From NCBI RefSeq assembly GCF_001680005.1, contig NC_033564.1, positions 2,046,001 to 2,110,000 of the forward strand: a stretch of 64,000 nt of DNA, in the 5' to 3' direction. Source of the stretch: Plasmodium coatneyi (taxonomy: Eukaryota; Apicomplexa; Aconoidasida; Haemosporida; Plasmodiidae). A program made the translations under genes and the position numbers. Positions 11,973 through 20,800 of the stretch are shown here, piece after piece (positions within the stretch are counted from its first letter, which is position 1; each line of letters begins with the position of its first letter). Below the pieces are notes generated by a model, which did not search any database, was not told the origin of the DNA, and was given only the letters and a program-made list of their open reading frames with translations.

Positions 11973-13011
11973 CGTGTGTATGTGTTTGGGTGGGGAAACG
12001 GCGTTGGTGGAAAGACTACGTGTGAACGCTAACAGATCGTAGCCGTTTCGTCGGCGAAGAGAACCACACGGGCGATGCTCACTGCGGGGTAGACCTAGCA
12101 ACGGGTCTTAGTTATACCATTTTGTTTTCCCGCGTTTTTTCTCCCAACTTTTATTCCCCTTCCTGCGCTCGCGAAGGAACTACACACAGGGGGCTGTAGG
12201 TCTATTCACTCTTCAAATGTGCGCAGGCGAACTCGTGCTTACACCTACTTATTTGACAACCAAACCAGGTATGCGCGTTTGATATACATTCGTCAGTTCA
12301 ACTACCCTTTGTAACATCGAGGGTGTGTTTCTGTGGAGGAAAGAGCACGAACCTCGGCGTGGTCAATGCCACCCTACAATATATACGAGCACACAAACAT
12401 TCTTGCATGCATGTATTTCCCTTTGTGTATTTGTAGTCCTCCTCCCTCTTACTGGAGTTACTGGTAGGTGTACACACAAAAGGTGGAGGCTTGCTCAGGC
12501 CGTTCTTCTTATAAGGGGTAATATTTGGTCGGCAAATGATAAGGTATGAAATTTTAATGGTGAAGAAAAAAAAAAAAAAAAAAAAAAAACCCTTTTAATC
12601 ATATGGATTATTCGCTTAACCCTAAACTGTGCCTCACGTTTTCCCACCCCCCACATTGGTACTACTACCATTAGAATAGGGTAAACACCTTACTGTGTAT
12701 GCTCTCTCCTAAAGCTATTTTTCTCCGTTTTCATTGTTCCAATGAGTTATCAAATGGTATGGAAGATCGTGCGTTGTTTCTCCATCCACCGGTTGAGGTC
12801 TCACATTCTTGCGCCTTCCTGTATGCATCCTCATTTGTGCACGAAGGTTATATGTACATATCTTGGCTTTTTTTCTTTTTTTTAAATTGCCAAAATGGTG
12901 AAATTATCCCCAAGGGAAAGCAAATGTCTATATGACGAATGCCAAGCGGATTATCCTTCTAACGTGCACGTTGTGTAACGCACTGTACGGATATGTAAAT
13001 GTAATATGTAT

Positions 13012-13045
<34 letters not shown>

Positions 13046-13793
13046 AGGTCCCCCGCTTTGCTGGCACCTTTTTTTTTCCTTTTACGTGACATCTGCAAAG
13101 GGCGCTTTTACAATTGTTCCCTTTCTCTTCATTCTGTGCTTTTTTATATTTACCTTTCCTCAATTTTCCCCATTTTCGCGTTGTACCACGCGTCACGGAG
13201 TTATTCACCGGCGAGTCGAACCCTTCTAACGGGCCAAACGTGGGGAGAATTAATTTCGCGTAGGAACGTAAAGTACGAGGTTTCATTAAAATGCGTCAGG
13301 GTATGATGAAGCAAAGGATCTCCAAGCGCAACCGAAGCGGAAGCAGAAGAAGCAACAGAGCAAAGTGTATATCACCAGGAACGACCTTTTCTATTTTGCT
13401 TCTTTCCGTCTAAATATACAACTGAGGGGAAGCAGATTTTTTGTTTTTAATATTTTTTTCGGCACTAACGAGTAGCTACATTTTTACGCATGTTGATAAG
13501 GCAACGTTTTTGTTTTCTCTAGCAAAGTGAATAACCACTTGGATGACGCAAAAGTGACACATCGGAAGGTCAGAATCTACTGCTCTTCCAGGAAGTATGC
13601 GGAGGTACACGGGTTTGTCCCTCTGATACGCTGATTGCCTCAACTGGACAGTTCCACTTAGAGGCAAAATAGAACAGAAGTTAAATTTATTTACAAGTGC
13701 ATACAACACATGCTCATCTGCATTTACCCTCACAGAGTGAGTAACAGCACAATTTACATCATCGCAAAGGAAAAAAAAAAAAAAAAAAAAAAA
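11973..13793. other. Divergent intergenic region between TRAPPC10-like and EMC8 genes
   Basis: About 1.8 kb that should contain both promoters and 5' UTRs, since the flanking genes point away from each other. It holds an A-run at about 12564-12589, a T31 run at about 13014-13044 and an A24 run at 13770-13793 that abuts the EMC8 start codon. No gene is supported; short frames lie in low-complexity sequence. Confidence 0.6.
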
Positions 13794-14391
13794 ATGAAGG
13801 AGACTGAAATTAGTATAGAAAACTTTGCATACGCGAAAATATTTATGCATGGTTTGAAAAACTCATATGATGACGTATGCGGGATTTTGATTGGAAAATA
13901 TTACGATGTCGAAAAGAAAAAACAGAAATGTGTCATTACTGATAGTATTCCCTTGTTCCATACGCACATGCTGAGCCCCTTCCTGAATTTGGCCTTCACT
14001 TTGGTAAGTGCTATTAGTATTTGTTTGGCGAGGGGTAGACAGAGGGGTCTACCTCTTGGAACGTTCACAGTTTCTTGCACGCGATCACCACGGTATTATG
14101 ACCATTGCGCTTATCCCATTTCACCTCCTCATAACTTCCCTCCTACGCACACACCCAGGTGGAGAACCACTACAAAGGCAAGGAAGAAAGGATCCTCGGG
14201 TACTACCACATAAGCATGGAGGACTCAAAAAATGAGGACATACAAAGCATAAAAGTTTGTGAGCTAATAGCCAACAAATTGGTGAAGAATTATAGCGATG
14301 CCATGATATGCCTAGTTCAGTTGTCCAAGTTGGAGCGTGATGATACCAACTGCTTAAACGTAATGATGCCAAACGGAATGGCTTTAACTGC

Positions 14392-14423
<32 letters not shown>

Positions 14424-14851
14424 TGACAGTACTAACCATCATGATATGGTTTACACGCACACGAAGCTCACAAATGGATGGCCTTTTTTACTTTTCCTTT
14501 TATAACCATTTTAGGTATTCATGCAAGACGATGCCACGGAGGAATGGAAAAATGTCGACGTGAATGTGACAAGAAATAACAAGGACTTCCTGAAAAGGAG
14601 CCTTTCGAACAATGAGTAAAATTCGATTGGAGAAAAATGGAACAACTTCCTGCTGAGCGATGTTTTTTCCCTCTTGTGTGTAACCGCGTCATATGATTAA
14701 CAAGACGCTATGCGTGAATTAACCATGTACTCATGTTGCCTTTTTCCCGCCCCCCCCTCTTCGCAGATATCTCAACCTACACGATTTCGACGACCATCTA
14801 AACTGCATTAATCACGATTTTATGAATCCACATTTGTTTAGTAACGTTTAA
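13794..14851 (+). CDS. EMC8: ER membrane protein complex subunit 8/9 (EMC8/UPF0172), 198 aa, four exons
   Basis: Cytosolic MPN-fold subunit of the ER membrane protein complex, which inserts tail-anchored and multipass proteins. Exons inferred by hand: 13794-14003, 14159-14359, 14515-14615, 14767-14851; all junctions are GT-AG and phases agree, giving 198 residues (human EMC8 is 210). Family matches run through the whole length: NSYDDVCGILIGKYY near the N-terminus; DSIPLFHTHMLSPFLNLAFTLVENHY across intron 1 (IPLFH is the family hallmark); RILGYYHISME; NKLVKNYSDAMICLVQ; and DFDDHLNCINHDFMNP at the C-terminus, like the human VDFDNHLDDI region. The metalloprotease JAMM motif is absent, as expected for EMC8/9. 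Intron 2 contains an A28 run at 14392-14419; reading through it instead of using donor 14360 would give an unlikely poly-Lys insertion. The start codon directly follows an A24 run. Confidence 0.9.
14392..14419 (+). repeat. A28 homopolymer inside EMC8 intron 2
   Basis: Twenty-eight A residues between the inferred donor at 14360 (gtaatg) and the acceptor ending at 14514 (ttttag). An alternative donor (gttttg, 14420) immediately after the run is also in phase and would add poly-Lys; conservation favours the first. Confidence 0.75.
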
Positions 14852-15613
14852 GAAGTGATGGAAGTGGGAACCCAGTTCAATTCATCCATTTGTACGGCTA
14901 TATGTACGTACAGTCTGTCTTTCTTTTTCTGTCGTATGTACATGAGTGTACCTTCCCGTTTTGACATGTATGTATATGTCTCTTCCCCTTGAAAAGGGCA
15001 ATAGGGCCAATTCGTGATTTTGCCTTAATCTTTTTTCTCGTATTCTTCGTTTTGTAAATTGTGCAAAAAAGAAAATTACAAAGGGGAAATTTTTTCTTTC
15101 CTCATGTAACTCCCTCCCTTTTTGTTAAATTATTTCTGTAATAGTTAAGCTAAAGGAAGGGATAAGGTGAGCATCGTGGCCCCCACAGTTGCATATCACG
15201 TTGAGGATTTCCATGTCCTTTTTGCACTGTGGGCACAGATGAAAGGACTTTTTTTTTTCCAATACCAATGGGGATAGGTGAACTCATTTGCCTACTTGTA
15301 CTTCTAATGTTGTACCAGTTCGGGAGCACCTTAACTGTTCACAGTTCACTACAAGCAAAAGTGTACTTAATTCATAAACAGTCGTCGAATTCCCTCACTA
15401 ATTTTTTTTTCAAATGGGGCAATAACTTTTTTAACAAACGAAGCTGCCACAGGAGGGTCTATTCGACGCTTCTTCATGTGGCGAAGGGGATACATATATA
15501 TGCATAAGTATGTGTGTATAATCCTGGAAAGTCCCTCCTCCCATGCACACTTACCGATGGACTGCTTTTAATAGCTGCTTTTACGTTAATATATACGTTT
15601 ACAGTTTTTGTTT
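14852..15613. other. Convergent 3' intergenic region, EMC8 / DPM2-like
   Basis: This region holds the 3' ends of two convergent genes. It contains only T-rich stretches and short frames; one plus-strand frame at 15229-15507 has no recognisable similarity and is not supported. Confidence 0.55.
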
Positions 15614-15835
15614 TCAACAAGTGAGGAGTATAAATCCGATGCAACAAAGAATAAAGGATATAAAAAGGACGAATAAAAAATTAATAAAAAAAGCTAATTT
15701 CCATGGGTCTACAAAAAAAACAGTAATCAGATAATCCGATATGATGAATGGCTGGACGAACAGATTTATCATTACGTAGATGTAGGTAGAAATGAGGACA
15801 GCAAGAAGTATGCTCCCCTTAACCTTTACGTCCAT
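15614..15835 (-). CDS. Small two-helix membrane protein, candidate DPM2 (dolichol-phosphate mannose synthase regulatory subunit), 73 aa
   Basis: A complete frame from ATG 15835 to TGA 15614. It has two hydrophobic helices (about residues 8-31 and 43-71) separated by a short loop, with a basic N-terminus. It aligns over most of its length with human DPM2 (84 aa): the first helix leads into an ..QPFIISDYLI segment matching ..LPFIDSQHVI, and the second follows F-F-V-D-P where human has K-Y-F-L-P. DPM2 stabilises the synthase at the ER membrane and also touches GPI-GnT; GPI anchors dominate the Plasmodium surface, so a role in supplying Dol-P-Man is sensible. It lacks the basic tail of human DPM2. 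Small hydrophobic proteins give weak alignments, so another two-TM ER protein, such as a PIG-P relative, remains possible. It lies only 138 bases downstream of the V-ATPase F stop on the same strand. Confidence 0.62.
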   Translation of the reverse strand: MDVKVKGSILLAVLISTYIYVMINLFVQPFIISDYLITVFFVDPWKLAFFINFLFVLFISFILCCIGFILLTC

Positions 15836-15949
15836 TATTGTGAAAAGGCAAATGGGGAGAAGAGGTGAGGAAGAGGGAAATACATTCGAAAAGGAGTCAC
15901 GTCAAAGTGGAGCATGACGAGTGGCGAAAGTTGGATGAGAGCCTCCGTT

Positions 15950-15963
15950 CGGATGGCCATCCG
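15950..15963. repeat. 14-nt perfect palindrome between V-ATPase F and DPM2-like genes
   Basis: The sequence cggatggccatccg is identical to its reverse complement and lies just past the V-ATPase F stop codon (15974-15976, minus strand), within the 138-base spacer. It could form a short hairpin in RNA or bind a dimeric factor, or be chance. Confidence 0.5.
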
Positions 15964-15973
15964 GCTCAGATAT

Positions 15974-17068
15974 TCACTTCAGATTTGATAAATCTCCCCC
16001 GAAAAAAAGCTTCACTCTCTGTATGATCGAATCTTTGTTGGGATCAAACGGTTTGTCTTTGGAAGGAATTTCCAAAACGGTTGGCAGAATCTTATCGTGC
16101 AGGTCAACCAGGTACCTTATTTCGTCGGCGATCTGGAGGGGGAAAACAAGTAACCACATAAATATGTAGACATATATATATACAAGTGTATATATGTATA
16201 TAACTGTGTGGATGTGTTTGATCGCCCCGCGACGTTGGAGGGAAAATTCTTCCTCGTTATAACACTTCACAGGGATGTCCATTTGGTATAATAATATATT
16301 TTCTACACTACATGAGGTGAAACTGCCTCATCAGTCAGTCATTTTCCTGCTCGTTTCGTTTGTCACGTTATGCCAGTTCGATGCAGCGAGATTTTCCTTC
16401 CCTCCTGTGCTCACCTGTTGGTTCATCAGAATAACTCCGCAGTCACTTTTTGAGGTGTATTCCTTGAATACTTCTTCTATTTCGGATTTGTTCGTTTCTT
16501 TGGGGGGAAGTGAGGTGGTGATATGCATTAAGTACGTGTCAAGTGAGGAACGCAGTGCACACGTGTAAGGATAATAATGTATATACATTTCCTCACGCTG
16601 AGCATCAGGGGAAGCACATTAGCGTAACCCTTATTTTGCCATTGCTCAGAACGTCGCTCCATTCGGGAGTGAACATATATACACAAATGGAAAGGCCCCA
16701 CGGTTGTGGTAGGTAAAGGTAAGTATGCGATATGGCAACTTTTTCCTCTCTGTCCGTTCTTACTTGAATTCACGATGAAGAAATTTTTTTTCCCTAGGCC
16801 ATCCCGAAAGCCTATGCCAGCTAGTAAGAAGCCCACTACAGAGTCCTGAGAAGGGGAACGTTCGCGCAGGAGCAGGTGGGCACGTGTAACTCCATGTACT
16901 GTTCTGGCGCTATTGTGGCGCTTCCCTGGAGCTGCCCATCCGCACACATGCGTACTTTCGCACGTGGGTCAGGGTTCGCCGTGCACATCCGCTGCCCCTT
17001 ACCTCATCCCCAATGATGTATATCTTTAAATCTGTTTCATTAAAATGCTTATGTCTTCTCGATGTCAT
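15974..17068 (-). CDS. V-type proton ATPase subunit F (V1 sector), 129 aa, four exons
   Basis: Central-stalk subunit of the V1 motor that couples ATP hydrolysis to proton pumping at the food vacuole, acidocalcisomes and plasma membrane. Exons inferred (minus strand): 17068-17003, 16845-16764, 16497-16415, 16132-15974, all GT-AG with consistent phases, giving 129 residues (human ATP6V1F 119). Family signatures in order: KIYIIGDEDSVVGFLLAGIG spanning exons 1-2; EIEEVFKEYTSKSDCGVILMNQQ ending exon 3; IADEIRYLVDLHDKILPTVL and EIPSKDKPFDPNKDSI in exon 4, very close to the human VLEIPSKEHPYD..KDSI segment. It starts with MTSRRHKHF, a short basic extension. Fast-intron structure in such a small gene is usual for Plasmodium. 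Confidence 0.95.
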
Positions 17069-17102
17069 TATAGGTTACCAAGCGGAGCGAGCGATAATGG
17101 TC

Positions 17103-17167
17103 GTATGTTCCTATGTTCATATGTTCCTACGTAACTACGTTCATATGTTCGTATTCCGTATGTAACT
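17103..17167. repeat. Degenerate short tandem array, TATGTTC-type units
   Basis: Roughly 8-10 base units built on tatgttc / tacgtaac alternate for about 65 bases, starting some 35 bases upstream of the V-ATPase F start codon. It lies in the presumed 5' UTR/promoter. Confidence 0.65.
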
Positions 17168-17375
17168 ATCTTCTTGTTACTCTTTCTTCTCATACACCAA
17201 AAAATGGGGGTCACTTTATAAAAACGTGTTAACACGATCAAATGTTGATGAGAGATGTATGCTGTTAAATGAGCGGAGTTTGGGAAAAATTATCTGAAAC
17301 CTTTTTTTTTTCCTTTCTTCGAACGCGCAGAAATTCGCTAAAGTGTTACGATTGTGAAAAAAAAAAAATAATTAA

Positions 17376-17400
17376 TTAAAATAAAATAAAATAAAATAAA
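17376..17400. repeat. TAAAA pentanucleotide microsatellite
   Basis: About five near-perfect taaaa units just after an AATTAATTAA stretch. Confidence 0.8.
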
Positions 17401-18566
17401 CGTACGGCCATGTAGCCAAAGCGAAGCCATGAATTTTGTAAAAATGGCGACTTGTGGATCGCATTGTGCGAATGAGAACTCGAGGGAGAAAAGCCTCATT
17501 TGAATTTCAACACTGTGAAGGCGCGGAACGAAAAATGGGGAATGCGGAAAGATACGGCGAGGACAAAAAAATGCAGAACATGATGGTAAAAAAAAAAAAA
17601 AAAAATGCCAAAATGGTAAAAATGGTAAAAGTATGAGTTAAAAAAAAAAGAAAAAATTTCCCATTACCATAGCATAAAAATGAAACAAACAAATAAAAAG
17701 GCAAAGCTAAATAGAACACTTGTGCCTAGGCAAAGGACATGTTTTCCCCCATCTGCGGGGCCTATGGCACATTGGCTAGCAGTGAATCATATGTATGGAT
17801 ATACATCCCCCAAGTTGTTACACCCTTCATGGGGAAAAAAATCTCGAACACGTAGAGGAGCATCCAGAGAAGGGGGGCGAAGCGTCCTCTCAAGTTATTA
17901 GTAATACTCGTCTGGGGGATACCCCAACTGAAAAGGGCATAGCAGCGAAAAAAACGACTGGATGGGTAGTACTCGTCTGCAGTGGACTACGCTTCTTAAC
18001 TGTTATCAAACAAACCCAACTTGCAACGAGGCTGTTGCCTCAATTTGACCAACCTCACTTTGCAGAATGATGAATACAAAAAAAGTTTTAAGGAAAAGAG
18101 AAAAGTTTCATAAGATTTAAAAAAAAAAGAACTATTTAGAAAAAGATCACATTGGGGGAATTTAAAAATAGTGCTAAGGCATTCTCTTCATATGTGTATG
18201 CAAACGTACGCAAATGCACATCTCAACCAAATCAAGGGGGTCAAAAAAAAAATGTGCACACCTGTTCGTGGAGCCTTAAATCATTGTACTGAGACGCTGA
18301 CTTGGCGACCCAACTAAGGAGTAGTTTGGCACGTCATCAAGGTTATGCCTACCACATGGCTGCGTTTATCACCATCTCTGTCTCTGTCTCTTTTTTTTTT
18401 TGCCTACTGTCGCTTTCTCACGAACAGATCCTATGGTACATTATGCCAATACACGTTGCTGGACTTAAAAACTGCTCCGTTTTCCGCTTCTAACGTTGTC
18501 GCGAAAGGAAACGTGCATACACACGTACGCATTAAGTGTGTGTTCCAGAATGAAGACTCATACGCG

Positions 18567-18599
<33 letters not shown>

Positions 18600-18784
18600 C
18601 ATATATATTAATAGGGGTTCGAATCATGAAATTAAAAATAGGAAATAAATTGGGTATTCTCGCGTGATTCCTTGGGAAAAGGGTTCTCCCCTCTTTTTTT
18701 AAAATATCTGTATTTGGTTTATTTTTCCAGTGGTCACTTTTTCCCTTTGGCCGTTTACTGCAATGGACGGGCAGCATCGCATGC

Positions 18785-20308
18785 TTAGTCGTCGTCCTCC
18801 AACACACGAGTCTTCTTCTTGCTGATTGTTTTTATTAACTTTTTCTTCTTTTTAGATTTAGTCACCCCGTCCTCATCATCATCCTGATCATCGTCATCAT
18901 ATTCGTCGGAATCTTCACCATCGTCACCGTCATCGTCTTCTTCCTCCTCTTCATCGTCGTTGTCATCCGCTCCGTCGACCTCTTCATCATCCTCCTCGTC
19001 ATCCTCATCTTCTTCCTCTTCCTCACCCTCTTCACCTTCCTCCTCCTCATCAATCTCTGCAAAGGACTGCGGCACATAAGCGTTGGGGTTCCTTCTCCTC
19101 ACCCTTGTGCTGGAGTCGAGGATGTTGGACGGGTCAATACCATCTAATTCTTCCTTCAGTTTAATTTTTTTTCTGTACTCGTGTATTTCATTCGGATTGG
19201 GTAATCTTCCACTTTCCGAGCACACGTTTTTTTTTTCGCAAAACGTGATTATTTTCTGTTCTAGTTTTTTATTGTATGCTTCTTCATCTTCTTTGTTTAA
19301 GTCTTTAAAAATAGTGGGTCCAATTTTTAAATCCAAAACTAATTTTCTTAATTTTTCTTTTTTCATGGTATGTACATTTTTTTCTTTACTACTGTTATTT
19401 CCACTGCTGCTCATGTTTTTTTTTTTTTTTTTGGAAGCATCCTCATTAGTGTCTTTACGTTTGTTTGTATCATAATCGAAATCATTTGGTTCATCGTCTT
19501 CTTCATCCTCATCATATTCATCATTGTCATCATCATTTTTTTCCTTTCCCTTTTTCTTTTTCTTTGGTAATTGATTATCCTCGTCAGAATTTAATTCTCT
19601 CTTTTTTTTTTTTTTTATTTTATTTTTTTTTTTTGACTTCGTTGTACTATCGCCCATGCTGTCATCGGTGTAGTTGTCTTCTTCCTCTTCTTGTCCCTCA
19701 TCATTATCGGAGTTTTTCTTCTCTGCATGTTTGTCTTTATTTTTCGGACTTTTCTTCGCGCTTTTGCTTGCACTTTTCTTTACTCTCTCTTTCGAATCGT
19801 CTTTCTTAACATCATCGTTGTATTCGCTATTTTCAACGTCATCCGTCGTCTCCTCCTCTTTCTGTTGCTTGTAAATTTTTAATAACTTTTCTTTCAAGAT
19901 ACTTTTCAGTAATTCTTTTTTTTCTTTGCTCTCCGAAAAGTACGATTCATCCACATTTAAATAATCCGCCACGTCTTTTCTTACGCTCTTTAGGGTTACT
20001 ACGTTTATGTCCCTATACGGGAGAATTTTGTCAAGTATAGCTCCGATTTTTGATATTTCCGAGGGGCCCAGTGTGGCTCCTTCATCTGCGTTTGCGCTAG
20101 TGGCGGTGTCTGCGTGAGGAGGAATTAACCGTATGTGAGTAAGGGCCTTTTTCAAACGTGTAAATACGTACATATGTGCAAGTGTATGCTGAAGGTCCTC
20201 CAGCTGAGACAACGTCTCTTACACGCGAGTTGGGAAGTGAAAATACCTACATGTACATACCACCCACGCCGCATGTACCATTACGAACGTATACACAGAC
20301 TTACCCAT
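18785..20308 (-). CDS. Acidic nuclear protein with DEK_C-like and CHZ/HIRIP3-like regions, putative histone chaperone, 442 aa
   Basis: The main frame (20109 to 18785) encodes a highly acidic Lys/Asp/Glu-rich protein. Near the N-terminus (about residues 22-80) ILDKILPYRDINVVTLKSVR and the following VADYLNVD..LKSILKEKL resemble a DEK C-terminal domain. At about 253-335, EKLRKLVLDLKIGPTIFKDL, then ELDGIDPSNIL and TRVRRR, resemble the CHZ motif of HIRIP3/Chz1, which binds H2A.Z-H2B or H2A-H2B. Long Asp/Glu tracts (about 355-420) fit histone binding, and Lys-Ser/Lys-rich blocks look like nuclear localisation signals. Upstream of exon 2 the frame has no good ATG. A four-base first exon (ATGG, 20305-20308) followed by a consensus gtaagt donor, joined to the acceptor ending at 20110, gives MDTATSANADEG in phase. 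This first exon is an inference. Function is inferred from weak motif resemblance, not shown. Confidence 0.72.
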
Positions 20309-20764
20309 TGGTTGGATGATGACAAGTGTACCAGTCGGGAGATGAGGAATTTTTTTCTATGTGTGTCCAGCTAACTCTCAGTGAAAGGGCGTGTAACCTA
20401 ACATAGGAAGGCACAAAGGAGGATATGAAAGGGTATCTGACGGTCCATAATGCAAAATTAAACCACAAGTATTAACATTTATTCATTCTTTTCGTATGTA
20501 AATTTTTTTTTTTTTTTTCTCCTTTTTGGTGCAGTTATACTTAAGGTATATATTCCGATGGGGGAGAAATCTTGTCACGGCGTGTGCAAAGACGTGAAAA
20601 AAGAATTGGTAAGGGGTGGGGAGAAATTCCTTGCGATTGGAAAACGTGCTGTTGGCGATTCGTTCATCAGTTGGACTTACGAGAAAAACCGAAGTTGAGA
20701 GGGGCACAGGCGTTCGCCATTTCGCTTTCTTTAACGTTCTTTATTTCTTTCCCTGGTTTTTTCG

Positions 20765-20800
<36 letters not shown>

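Larger units (their letters stand above)
17069..18784. other. Intergenic region: V-ATPase F promoter side and chaperone 3' side
   Basis: About 1.7 kb. It holds a degenerate TATGTTC-type array (about 17103-17167), a TAAAA pentamer repeat (17376-17400), an A-run at about 17586-17604 and a long A-run near 18571-18599. Short frames here are Lys/Phe-rich and unsupported. A ggttcgaatc string near 18616 resembles a tRNA T-loop, but no tRNA can be folded around it. Confidence 0.55.

Noticed and set aside
11304..12101. A separate 265-residue gene upstream of the TRAPPC10-like frame
   Set aside because: Its first 43 residues precede any ATG (the frame opens at TTG), and it ends in poly-Lys exactly where the next frame opens; one gene with a frame break explains both.
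13205..13240. gagtcgaacccttctaac resembles a tRNA 3' half on the minus strand
   Set aside because: The T stem does not pair and there is no upstream D-arm or anticodon stem.
14360..14563. EMC8 exon 2 reading through the A28 run
   Set aside because: It adds poly-Lys and a non-family tail; the gtaatg donor at 14360 joins conserved segments in phase.
18612..18630. ggggttcgaatcatg resembles a tRNA T-loop
   Set aside because: The flanking bases do not pair as a T stem, and no acceptor, D or anticodon arm can be drawn around it.
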